Part shown: positions 36,336 to 45,117 of the stretch, piece by piece
Numbering within the stretch: the first letter of the stretch is position 1
Layout of the letters: each line of letters starts with the position of its first letter
NCBI GenBank assembly: GCA_025450585.1
Contig: JANWHD010000027.1
Location: 79,423-143,422, forward strand
Reading direction: 5' to 3'
DNA: 64,000 nt
DNA from: Solirubrobacterales bacterium
Lineage (GTDB): Bacteria; Actinomycetota; Thermoleophilia; Solirubrobacterales; 70-9
The notes under the pieces: generated by a model
The model's database searches: none
Told to the model about the DNA's origin: nothing
Seen by the model: the letters and a program-made list of their open reading frames with translations, nothing else
Made by a program: the position numbers and the translations under genes

Positions 36336-38552
36336 TCAGGACGTACCGGCGCCGGAGGAGGTGGCCGGGAGGGCGAGCCTCTCCGGCCACTGGCCCGGAA
36401 GCTCGCCGGCATCCTCGCCGCCGGCGAGGAGAAGAGCCTCGCCGGTGTGCGGCGCGAAGGGGGCGAGCACCCTCGCAAGCAGGAGCAGGGCCGCGACCTG
36501 AGCCTCCGCATCGGCGCGGCCGAGCTCTCCGCGGCGCGCGACGACGCGCTTCTCGAAATCCTGGATTCGCTCGAAGAGGCGGGTGACGTTGCGGACCGCC
36601 TTGTGCATCTGCAGCTCCTCGAGGTCCGCGGTGATCCGAGCCAGGCCGTTGTCAGACCATTTGCAGAGGCGCTCGCGCAGGAAGGCGGTGTCTGCGGCCG
36701 CCTCCGGATCCTCCGGAGCCCCGGGAGCGCTCTCGAAGCGCTCCTGCGCGTAGGCCCAGACGCCGCGCAGGAACCGGTCGCAGAAACGCAGGGCGCCGTC
36801 GTTCCAGTTCAGCGTCTTCGCCGGGCCGGCGGCATAGAGGATGGCGAGGCGCACCGTATCGGCGCCGTAGCGCTCGACCAGCTCGTCGGGATCGACGACG
36901 TTGCCCAGGTGCTTGCTCATCTTGCGTCCGTCGGCGATCACCATCTCGTGGAAGAGACAGCCGGAGAAGGGCTCTCCCTCGGCAATGAACGCGAACGGGC
37001 CGATGTCCCTGAGGGCCTTGGTCACGACGCGCTGGTCGAAGACGAACCCACCGCTGTCGGAGCCGGCCACGAGGCGCTCGGACGGCAGCCAGGTTCGCAG
37101 CTCCGGATGGTCGAACATGGACTCGGCCCGACCCTCGGGCGGAACCGCTGCCGGAACCCACAGCCAGAGCGCGTCGAAGTGGCAGTCGAGAGTGTCGGTC
37201 TCGCGCCTGGCGGGCGCATCGCACCGCGGGCAGGCGACGTCGACGAAGCTGGCGAGCTCCGCCAGGGGATTGCCCTCGCCGGTCGGCTCGACGTCGCGGG
37301 GAAGAACGACCGGCAGATCCTCCGCGGGCACCGGCACCGCCCCACAGGCGTCGCAGTGGACGATCGGGATCGGCGTGCCCCAGAAGCGCTGACGGGAGAT
37401 CGAGAAGTCCGCGGCCCGGTAGCGGACCGCCTCGCGAGCCCCCGTCACCTGACCTCCCGAGCCGTTCGCCCGGGCCTCCTCCACCCGCGCCACCCGCGCC
37501 GCGATCGACTCGTCGGCCTCGTCGGCGCTGGGAATCCCGAACGCCGCCGTCGGCCCGTAGCGGGCGTCGACGATCGGCGAGACCAGGACGGGCAGCGGAT
37601 CCGGCGCCCACGGCGCCCTCACGGACGCACCGATATCGACGAGCGGCACGGACTTGGCGTCGCGGGCACTGCGCTCCCATCCTCCGGAGCGCAGCGCGTC
37701 GAGCTGCTCCCGCACCCCCGGGTCGGTCGCCCACCCATCAACCGACGGATGGCGCGGAGAGAGCACCACGAAGCTCGCCTCCGCGACCGCGTCGCCGTGG
37801 GGCGTGAAGACAGCCAGGCCCTCCCCGTCCGGGCCCGGCAGCTCGACCTCGACCCCGTCGCTGCGGCCGAGGATGTACCGCTGGGTCGAGAGCGAGATCT
37901 CGTCCCAGTCCTCGAGGTCGACAAGGCGGCGGTCGTTCTCCTCCAGGTAAGGCGTGATCCGCAGGAACCACGTCGGGCGGCGGATCAGACGGACCTCGTT
38001 GTGGCAGCGCCAGCAGCGTCCGTCCTCCACCTGCAGCGCGGCAAGCGTCGTACGACAGCTGTCGCACCAGTCGACGGTGGTGTCGTCGCGGTAGATGAAG
38101 CCGGCCTCGAGGAGCGTCAGGAAGAGCCACTGAGACCAGCGATACTGCTCCTCGTCGGAGCTGTAGAAGACGCGGTCATAGTCGAACGAGAAGCCAAGTC
38201 GCTTCATCTGCTCCAGCATCCGCTCGCCGCAGCCCTCGACCCACTCGGCCGGCGGGACCTTGCGCTCGATCGCCGCCATCTCGGCCGGCAGGCCGAAGGC
38301 GTCGAAGCCGAAGCCGAAGAGGACCGCATCGCCACGAGCGCGGCGGAAGCGGGCATAGGCGTCGCCGATCGAGTAGTCGCGGACGTGCCCCATGTGCAGC
38401 TTGCCCGACGTGAAGGGGCTGGACGGCTTGATGTAGACGCCGCGGTCGCCATCGGCCGGCGTGGGCGTTGCGAAGGCGTCGTTTCGCGCCCACGCTGCCT
38501 GGCGCTCGGCCTCAACAGCTGACGCGTCGTAGCTCGATCTTGCGCTGCTCAT
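36336..38552 (-). CDS. leuS: Leucyl-tRNA synthetase-like protein (short, possible paralog)
   Basis: SPFTSGKLHMGHVRDYSIGDAYARF (HIGH motif), GFDAFGLPAEMAAI, VDWCDSCRTTLAALQVEDGRCWRC, DGRKMSKHLGNVVDPDELVERYGADTVRL; 738 aa. Confidence 0.8.
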   Translation of the reverse strand: MSSARSSYDASAVEAERQAAWARNDAFATPTPADGDRGVYIKPSSPFTSGKLHMGHVRDYSIGDAYARFRRARGDAVLFGFGFDAFGLPAEMAAIERKVPPAEWVEGCGERMLEQMKRLGFSFDYDRVFYSSDEEQYRWSQWLFLTLLEAGFIYRDDTTVDWCDSCRTTLAALQVEDGRCWRCHNEVRLIRRPTWFLRITPYLEENDRRLVDLEDWDEISLSTQRYILGRSDGVEVELPGPDGEGLAVFTPHGDAVAEASFVVLSPRHPSVDGWATDPGVREQLDALRSGGWERSARDAKSVPLVDIGASVRAPWAPDPLPVLVSPIVDARYGPTAAFGIPSADEADESIAARVARVEEARANGSGGQVTGAREAVRYRAADFSISRQRFWGTPIPIVHCDACGAVPVPAEDLPVVLPRDVEPTGEGNPLAELASFVDVACPRCDAPARRETDTLDCHFDALWLWVPAAVPPEGRAESMFDHPELRTWLPSERLVAGSDSGGFVFDQRVVTKALRDIGPFAFIAEGEPFSGCLFHEMVIADGRKMSKHLGNVVDPDELVERYGADTVRLAILYAAGPAKTLNWNDGALRFCDRFLRGVWAYAQERFESAPGAPEDPEAAADTAFLRERLCKWSDNGLARITADLEELQMHKAVRNVTRLFERIQDFEKRVVARRGELGRADAEAQVAALLLLARVLAPFAPHTGEALLLAGGEDAGELPGQWPERLALPATSSGAGTS

Positions 38553-38724
38553 CTGCCTGTCTCCTCATGCGCTCCCGTGCGTCACGAGCGAGATAATTTG
38601 ACCATTGAGCAACGGGCGCTTATCGTCTTAGGCCGAGTCTACACTCGCAAACTCTCATAAAGCTGCCCCGGCGGTGCTTGCGACACCCCGGGGCCTGGCC
38701 GAGACCTGAAGAGGAGGTCCCAAC

Positions 38725-39084
38725 ATGACAGAGGGTAGAGCAGTCACGGGAGTAGTCGACGGGCAGCTGGACGAACGGCTCGTCGAGAGGACATTGGAAG
38801 CACTGTCCGAGACGCCGCCGGAGGACCGGGTCCGCGAGGCGGTCGAGACCATCGTCGACGTCGCGGAACTCGATCCCACCGGAACCCGAGCGGCGCTCTG
38901 GTCCCTGCGCGCCAATCGCGACGCGATCGAGCGGCTCGAGGCCTCGCTCGGCATGAGCCCGGTCCGCGCGACGCTGGCGCTGGGCGCCACGATCGAGCTC
39001 GCCCGAACCGAGCTCGCCGCACCGGAGCCCGACCTGCGCAGCCGGATGCCCGAGCTGCTGGGCTGGCTGGAAGGAGAGTGGTGA
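38725..39084 (+). CDS. Hypothetical helical protein
   Basis: GAGGAGG upstream of ATG; MTEGRAVTGVVDGQLDERLVERTLEALSETPPEDRVREAVETIVDVAELDPTGTRAALWSL... Confidence 0.6.
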   Translation: MTEGRAVTGVVDGQLDERLVERTLEALSETPPEDRVREAVETIVDVAELDPTGTRAALWSLRANRDAIERLEASLGMSPVRATLALGATIELARTELAAPEPDLRSRMPELLGWLEGEW

Positions 39085-39133
39085 GCAGCTGAGCCAAGGC
39101 TCTCAAGCTTCAAAGTGCGCTTCAGGACGAGAG

Positions 39134-39210
39134 CGGATGGCGGGTGCCCCTCCCCAAAACACTCAAGCGCGGCTCCGCCGCGCGTTTTGGGGAGGGGCAC
39201 CCGCCATCCG
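39134..39210. terminator. Long perfect inverted repeat, bidirectional terminator with inner hairpin (copy 1)
   Basis: 26-bp arms CGGATGGCGGGTGCCCCTCCCCAAAA/TTTTGGGGAGGGGCACCCGCCATCCG around CACTCAAGCGCGGCTCCGCCGCGCG; lies between convergent genes. Confidence 0.85.
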
Positions 39211-39217
39211 CCACCCT

Positions 39218-39646
39218 CTAAGCAAACGTCCAGAGCTTGTTGCCTAGGAAGTTGAAGGGCATCGCGATCGCGACCGCGATCGCCTGGGCGGCCAGGGCGT
39301 CCATCGACGTACTGAGGAGGAGAGCTTCGAGAGCGACCAGATTGACCAGCAGCGCGGCGACGCTGACGGCGAAGAAGCGGGCTGCCTGGAACCCGGCATG
39401 GCCATCGGCAGCGGCGAAGGTCCAGTGCCGGTTCCAAAGGAAGTTGCTGCTCACCGCGACACAGAAGGCGCCGAGCGCGGCTGAGACGTGATGCATGCCG
39501 AGCTCGCCGCTGAGCAGGGCGAAGACGGCGAGATTGATCACGTACCCCGAGCCGCCGACGAGACCGAACTTGAGCAGCTGCCACCAGCTGGCCGGACGGC
39601 GGGCGGCGGCACCGAGCCTGTAGGCGAATTCCGCTGCGGGACTCAT
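39218..39646 (-). CDS. GtrA-like membrane protein
   Basis: WWQLLKFGLVGGSGYVINLAVFALLSGELGMHHVSAALGAFCVAVSSNFLWNRHWTF. Confidence 0.85.
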   Translation of the reverse strand: MSPAAEFAYRLGAAARRPASWWQLLKFGLVGGSGYVINLAVFALLSGELGMHHVSAALGAFCVAVSSNFLWNRHWTFAAADGHAGFQAARFFAVSVAALLVNLVALEALLLSTSMDALAAQAIAVAIAMPFNFLGNKLWTFA

Positions 39647-39690
39647 CCCGGGAAAGCCTATGGGGTCGGTAGGCGTAAAGTCCCGCCGCA

Positions 39691-40326
39691 ATGCGGGGCA
39701 GAACCTCGATCCTCCTCGCCGCCGGTTCCGCGGCGGCCGTCGCCCTCGTCGTTCTCCTCCTGGGCGGAGGCAAAGACGCGACCGCCACTCGGGCCGGCAG
39801 CGACACGGACACGGGTCGCCCCGGCGTGGAGGTGATCTCCCCCCGCAACGGCGCCCGGCAGTCGAGCCACGCGGTCGTGGTCAAGGTCGCCCTGGACAAC
39901 TTCCAGCTGGCGCCCCTTCACTTCGGCGGCGAACCGCAGCTGGGCGAGGGCCACATCCGCTTCGGGCTCAATCGCGTCCCCGACTGCGTCGACCCGGCCA
40001 AGCTCCAGCGAGCGATCGACAGCCCGTTCGGCAAGGGCCGGCTGGTTGGCGCCTCCTTCGACTTCCCCGAGTACGCGGGGCCCAACGGCGTGCTCGCCGA
40101 GCGGATCGGCTCAGCCGGCAGCTACTCGCCAGCGACCCGGCCCGAGATCTACTACCACGATCTGCGTTCCGGCTTCTACCGGCTCGTCATCACCCTCGCC
40201 CAGAACGACGGCTCGCCGACACCCGTACACGCGGTCACGAACTTCCAGATTCTCCCCAGCGACGGCCATGGCCCGAAGTGCAGCGGCGGCAAGGTTCCCA
40301 GCGCCAAGGCCGCAGCCTTCGACTAG
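39691..40326 (+). CDS. Secreted/anchored hypothetical protein
   Basis: MRGRTSILLAAGSAAAVALVVLLLGGG...GVEVISPRNGARQSSHAVVVKVALDNFQLAPLHFG. Confidence 0.6.
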   Translation: MRGRTSILLAAGSAAAVALVVLLLGGGKDATATRAGSDTDTGRPGVEVISPRNGARQSSHAVVVKVALDNFQLAPLHFGGEPQLGEGHIRFGLNRVPDCVDPAKLQRAIDSPFGKGRLVGASFDFPEYAGPNGVLAERIGSAGSYSPATRPEIYYHDLRSGFYRLVITLAQNDGSPTPVHAVTNFQILPSDGHGPKCSGGKVPSAKAAAFD

Positions 40327-40368
40327 CTCGGCCCAAGCCCTACGGCGGCCAATACTTCACTTTGTATA

Positions 40369-42195
40369 GTGAGTTCGATGCGGACCTACCGTCGCCTGAC
40401 CGCCTTCCTTCGCCCCTACCGCCGCCAGCTCTGGGGATCGCTGGTCTTCGCCTGGGCCGCGATGGGAATGACGGTGGCGATCCCGTGGCTGATCGGGCGG
40501 GCGATCAACGCGATCAAGGCGGAAGAACAGCCTGAACTGCTCCCCCTGGCATTGGCGATCGTCGCCGCCGGGATCCTGCGCCTGGGCTTGACCCTCGTGC
40601 GACGGGTGGTTGCGGGGAAGGTCTCGCTGGCGGTCGAGTTCGACCTGCGCCAGCGCTTCTACGGACACCTGCAGCGGCTCGAGCTGGGTTTCTTCGACGG
40701 CCAGCAGACGGGTCAGCTGATGTCGCGGGCGACCGTCGACCTGCAGTCGATCCGCTTTTTTCTCGGCTACGGCCTGATCTTCATCACCCAGAACCTGCTG
40801 ACGATCGTCCTCGCCAGCGCGGTGATGTTCGCGCTCGAGCCCTGGCTGGCGCTGATCGCGCTGGCCCCGGCGCCGTTCGTCGTCTACGCATCCTCCAGGT
40901 ACAACCGCGTCTCGCGGCCTGCCGTCCAGGAGGTGCAGCAGCGGCTTGCCGAGCTGACAGCGGAAGCCGAGGAGAACATCTCCGGCATCCGCATCGTCAA
41001 GGCCTTTGCTCGCGAGGAGCACCAGCTGCACCGGTTCCGGCGGGCCGTCACCCGCGTCTTCGACCAGAGCGTCTACTCGACCCGCCTTCAGGCCTTCTTC
41101 TCGCCGCTGCTCGGCCTCCTCCCCCAGCTCGGGATCGCCCTGGTGCTGCTCGTCGGTGGTCGCCAGGTGATCGCCGGCAACCTCAGCCTCGGTGCCTTCA
41201 CCGCCTTCTACGTCTACGTCGTGATGCTGGCCGCGCCGATGCGGATGCTGGGGATGACGCTGGGCATGGCGCAGCGGGCCATCGCCTCCGGCAACCGGCT
41301 CTTCGAAGTGCTCGACCGCGAGCCGCAGATCGAGAGCCCGCCGGGCGCGCCTGCTTTGCCGGCCGGCGACGGCAGGGTCGAGATGCGTGGGGTGACGCTG
41401 CGTTATGGCGGCAACCGCGCTGACGCATCCGACATTGACCACACTGAGGGGGAGTCAATGTCGGATGCGGCCCTGAGCGGCGTCGATCTCGACGTGGCAG
41501 CGGGGAGCACGGTGGCGTTGGTCGGACCCTCGGGGTCGGGCAAGACCAGCCTGGTCGCGCTGATCGCCAGGCTCTACGACGCCAGTGAGGGGTCGGTGCT
41601 GGTCGACGGCGTGGACATACGCACGGTCGACGTCGCCTCGCTTCGCTCGCAGGTCGCCTTCGTCGCCGACGACAGCTTCCTCTTCAGCGCCAGCGTCGCC
41701 GAGAACATCGCCTACGCCCGTCCGCAAGCGAGCCGCGAGGAGATCGAAGTAGCCGCCCGCCGCGCCCAGGCGGACGAGTTCATCCGCGACCTGCCCGGTG
41801 GCTATGACACGACCGTGGGCGAGCGTGGCCTCACCCTCTCTGGCGGGCAGCGCCAGCGGGTGGCGATCGCCCGTGCCCTGCTGGCCGACCCGCGGATCCT
41901 GATCCTCGACGACGCCACGTCGGCCGTCGACGCGACCACCGAGACAGCGATCAAGACGGGCCTGCGCGAGGCGATGGCCGGCCGCACGACGTTCGTCATC
42001 GCCCACCGCCTCTCCACCGTCTCGCTCGCCGACGAGGTAGTGGTGATGGACGGCGGCCAGATCGTCGACCGGGGCACCCACGAGGAGTTGCTCGAGGGCT
42101 GCGGCTTCTACCGCGAGATCGCCGAGCACGGCCTCGCCGACACGGTCTTCCTCCAGCGGGACCTCGAGCAGCGCGAGGAGCTGGCGCGACTGTGA
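40369..42195 (+). CDS. ABC transporter ATP-binding/permease protein (start may be 40378)
   Basis: Six-TM export domain; VALVGPSGSGKTSLVALIARLYD, LSGGQRQRVAIARALLADPRILILDDATSAVD. Confidence 0.93.
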   Translation: MSSMRTYRRLTAFLRPYRRQLWGSLVFAWAAMGMTVAIPWLIGRAINAIKAEEQPELLPLALAIVAAGILRLGLTLVRRVVAGKVSLAVEFDLRQRFYGHLQRLELGFFDGQQTGQLMSRATVDLQSIRFFLGYGLIFITQNLLTIVLASAVMFALEPWLALIALAPAPFVVYASSRYNRVSRPAVQEVQQRLAELTAEAEENISGIRIVKAFAREEHQLHRFRRAVTRVFDQSVYSTRLQAFFSPLLGLLPQLGIALVLLVGGRQVIAGNLSLGAFTAFYVYVVMLAAPMRMLGMTLGMAQRAIASGNRLFEVLDREPQIESPPGAPALPAGDGRVEMRGVTLRYGGNRADASDIDHTEGESMSDAALSGVDLDVAAGSTVALVGPSGSGKTSLVALIARLYDASEGSVLVDGVDIRTVDVASLRSQVAFVADDSFLFSASVAENIAYARPQASREEIEVAARRAQADEFIRDLPGGYDTTVGERGLTLSGGQRQRVAIARALLADPRILILDDATSAVDATTETAIKTGLREAMAGRTTFVIAHRLSTVSLADEVVVMDGGQIVDRGTHEELLEGCGFYREIAEHGLADTVFLQRDLEQREELARL

Positions 42196-42252
42196 GCGCC
42201 CAATCGACACGGTGACTTCCGGGGGCTCGAATCCGTGTCGATTGGGGCGTGA
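42194..42252. repeat. Inverted repeat between the two ABC genes
   Basis: CGCCCAATCGACACGG ... CCGTGTCGATTGGGGCG. Confidence 0.8.
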
Positions 42253-42267
42253 ACGCGGGGTGGTTCT

Positions 42268-44055
42268 GTGAGCGCGATCGGAGGCCTCTGGCGCCTGCTC
42301 CGCGGCGAGGACCAGCGCGGCCGCAAGCTGCGCTGGCTGGCGGGGCTGCTGCGCCCCTACCGCGGGCGGGTCGCGCTGACCGTCGTCGCGATCCTCGCCG
42401 CCACCGGTGCCGGGCTCGTGCCTCCCTACCTCGCCGGGCAGGCGATCGACGCCGGCATCGCCACCGGCGACACCGATGCCCTGACGCTGATCGTGATCGC
42501 CTTCATCGGCGTGGCGATCGTCTACGCCGTCGCGACCTACGCCCAGACCTACCTGGTCGGCTGGGTCGGCACCCGCGCCCTCCAGGACCTGCGTGAGCGC
42601 GTCTTCGCCCACATCCAGTCGATGTCGATCGGCTTCTTCACCCGGCGCAGCCCCGGCGTGCTGATCAGCCGCCTGACCAACGACATCGAGGCGCTCAACC
42701 AGCTCGTCACCACGGGAGCGGTGACGTTGCTCTCAAGCGGCCTCACCCTGATCGGCGTGGTTACGATCATGCTCCTGCTCGACTGGAAGCTGGCCCTGGT
42801 CGCCTTCCTCACCTTCCCGCTGCTGGCGATTGCCAGCGTCATCTTCCGGATCATCTCCCACGGCGCCTACCGGGCCACGCGCGAGCGGATCGCCGCTGTC
42901 ACGGCCTATCTCCAGGAGACGCTGAGCGGGGTGCGGGTGGTTCGCAGCTTCGGCCAGGAGGCAAGGCACGCGACCGCGATGGACGAGCTCAACGAGGCCA
43001 ACCGCGAGGCCAACATGAAGACCGTCTACCTCAACGCCACCTACTTCCCTGGCGTGGAACTGCTCTCGGCTATCGCCACCGCGGCGATCATCCTCTACGG
43101 CGGCACCCAGGCAATCGACAATGCGATCCAGATCGGCACGATCGTCGCCTTCATCGGCTACCTCCAGCTCTTCTTCGACCCGATCCAGCAGCTCTCCCAG
43201 CTGTACACGACCTACCAGCAGGGGATGGCGGCGCTCGACAAGATCTTCGAGCTGCTCGACTCCGAGCCCGACATGGTCGACGCGCCCGGCGCCGTCGACC
43301 CCGGAACCCTGCGTGGCGAGATAGAGATGGAGGGGGTCTGGTTCTCCTACTCGGAGGAGGGCGACCAGTGGGCCCTCGAGGACGTCGACCTGCACGTTCC
43401 GCCGGGACAGACGCTGGCGCTGGTCGGTGCCACGGGAGCGGGCAAGTCGACCTTCGCGAAGCTGGTCGCGCGCTTCTACGACCCCCAGAAGGGCCGAGTG
43501 CTGGTCGACGGCCACGACCTGCGCGAGATGCGCCAGCAGGCGCTGCGGCGGCAGCTGGGGATCGTCCCCCAGGAGGGCTTCCTCTTCTCCGGCAGCGTGC
43601 GTGAGAACATCGCCTTCGGCCGGCCGGGCGCCTCGCCGGAGGAGATCGAAGCCGCCGCGGCGGCCGTGGGCGCGGCGGACTTCATCGCGGCGCTGCCGGC
43701 GGGGATCGAGACGGAGATCGGCGAGCGGGGGGTGCAGCTCTCAGCCGGGCAGCGCCAGCTCGTCGCCTTCGCCAGAGCGCTGATCGCAGAGCCTCGCATC
43801 CTGATCCTCGACGAGGCGACTTCCAATGTCGACGTGCGCACCGAGAAGACGATCGAGCGCGGGCTGGAGCGCCTGCTCACCGGCCGCACGGCGATCGTCA
43901 TCGCCCACCGCCTCTCGACCATCCGCCGCGCCGGCAAGATCGTCGTCCTCGAAGGTGGCCGCGTCGCCGAGGCCGGCACCCACGAGGAGCTGATCCAGGC
44001 CGGCGGCGCCTACTCCCGCCTCTATGGGGCCTGGCAGGAGTCTTCAGCCGCCTAG
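42268..44055 (+). CDS. ABC transporter ATP-binding/permease protein
   Basis: ALVGATGAGKSTFAKLVARFYDP, LSAGQRQLVAFARALIAEPRILILDEATSNVD. Confidence 0.93.
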   Translation: MSAIGGLWRLLRGEDQRGRKLRWLAGLLRPYRGRVALTVVAILAATGAGLVPPYLAGQAIDAGIATGDTDALTLIVIAFIGVAIVYAVATYAQTYLVGWVGTRALQDLRERVFAHIQSMSIGFFTRRSPGVLISRLTNDIEALNQLVTTGAVTLLSSGLTLIGVVTIMLLLDWKLALVAFLTFPLLAIASVIFRIISHGAYRATRERIAAVTAYLQETLSGVRVVRSFGQEARHATAMDELNEANREANMKTVYLNATYFPGVELLSAIATAAIILYGGTQAIDNAIQIGTIVAFIGYLQLFFDPIQQLSQLYTTYQQGMAALDKIFELLDSEPDMVDAPGAVDPGTLRGEIEMEGVWFSYSEEGDQWALEDVDLHVPPGQTLALVGATGAGKSTFAKLVARFYDPQKGRVLVDGHDLREMRQQALRRQLGIVPQEGFLFSGSVRENIAFGRPGASPEEIEAAAAAVGAADFIAALPAGIETEIGERGVQLSAGQRQLVAFARALIAEPRILILDEATSNVDVRTEKTIERGLERLLTGRTAIVIAHRLSTIRRAGKIVVLEGGRVAEAGTHEELIQAGGAYSRLYGAWQESSAA

Positions 44056-44172
44056 CGGTCGCACTTTCCGCCGCTATGCGGCGGGAAATGCGACATCAAC
44101 GCCCAAGCCAGGCTGTTTCCGCCGTTGCGGTCGCAGTTTGCTCCGCTATGCGACTGAAAGTGCGACCGCTGG
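44053..44172. repeat. Tandem hairpin array downstream of ABC operon
   Basis: Outer AGCGGTCGCACTTTC/GAAAGTGCGACCGCT; inner hairpins GTCGCACTTTCCGCCGC..GCGGCGGGAAATGCGAC and GCGGTCGCAGTTT..AAAGTGCGACCGC. Confidence 0.8.
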
Positions 44173-44174
44173 GG

Positions 44175-44876
44175 TTAGCCGGGGCCGATGCCGCCGGATT
44201 CGCCGCCGCCCGTTGAGCCGGATTCGCCGCCGCCGCCCGTCGTGCCGCCGCCTTCGGGTGCGCCGCCCGCACCACCGGTTTCGGGGGCCGGTTCGGGGGC
44301 TGCTTCGACTTCGGGTTCTTCCGCTTCGGCTTCTGGTTCTTCAGGTGCTTCCGACCCGGTTTCGCCGGATTCTGGGCCAGTGCCGGGGCTGACCGGGGCG
44401 CTGGGGCCTTCGCTGCAATCTTCGAAGCCGTATTCGTCCGCAGCCGTCTGGAAGCTGGCGAGCGCTGAGGATGCGTTCGATTCGGCGCTTTCGAGGGACG
44501 CCGTGTCTTCGCGTTCGGAGGCGAGCTGGACTTCGTCCTCCGCGGTCGCGAGCGCTTCCGCGGCGGCGATGAATTCGGGGTAACCCTCGGATTCCTGGGG
44601 CACCCCGATGCCCTTCAGGCTGTCGACCATGCCGGAATACAGGCCCGCCGCCTGCTCGGCGGCACCCCCCGTTTCCGTGCTTGCCCCGACGGTACCGACG
44701 GCCGCATTGACCTCGGCGCAGATCGCGTCCCCGCGTTCGAGCAGTTCGGCCTGGGTCACCGCGGTCGGCGCTTCCACGGTAGTCGGAGCCGATTCGGTCG
44801 AATCGTCCCCCCCGCCGCAGCCAGCGAGAAGAGCAACAGCAGCAAGAGCGACAATCAAGGCGTAGGAAGGTCTCAT
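44175..44876 (-). CDS. Lipoprotein with Glu/Gly-rich tail
   Basis: MRPSYALIVALAAVALLAGCGGGDDSTE (lipobox LLAGC). Confidence 0.65.
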   Translation of the reverse strand: MRPSYALIVALAAVALLAGCGGGDDSTESAPTTVEAPTAVTQAELLERGDAICAEVNAAVGTVGASTETGGAAEQAAGLYSGMVDSLKGIGVPQESEGYPEFIAAAEALATAEDEVQLASEREDTASLESAESNASSALASFQTAADEYGFEDCSEGPSAPVSPGTGPESGETGSEAPEEPEAEAEEPEVEAAPEPAPETGGAGGAPEGGGTTGGGGESGSTGGGESGGIGPG

Positions 44877-44947
44877 GCGAGGCGAAGGTAGCAAAGCGAT
44901 TAGACGCCCCGGCCGGGCTTATCCATGCTCAATCTCCCGGCATGGTC

Positions 44948-45013
44948 GGGCCTTCGGGGGTCCTTCTCCAGGAACTCCCGCGAAGCGGCCTGGAGAAGGA
45001 CCCCCGAAGGCCC
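44948..45013. repeat. Perfect 25-bp inverted repeat downstream of tRNA-Gln
   Basis: GGGCCTTCGGGGGTCCTTCTCCAGG-16 nt-CCTGGAGAAGGACCCCCGAAGGCCC. Confidence 0.9.
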
Positions 45014-45034
45014 AGGCGATCCACCCCCAAAAAA

Positions 45035-45106
45035 CTGCGCCCCAGGGACTCGAACCCCAAATTCCAGTTCCAGAGACTGGCGTGTTGCCAATTACACCAG
45101 GGCGCA
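45035..45106 (-). tRNA. tRNA-Gln (CUG)
   Basis: Minus strand TGCGCCCTGGTGTAATTGGCAACACGCCAGTCTCTGGAACTGGAATTTGGGGTTCGAGTCCCTGGGGCGCAG; loop CTCTGGA. Confidence 0.95.
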
Positions 45107-45117
45107 ACGAGACCGCT

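Noticed and set aside
35223-38522. 1099-aa + strand ORF
   Set aside because: Antisense to the well-supported LeuRS-like and GNAT genes; long open antisense frames are expected at this GC content and the translation has no domain-like motifs.
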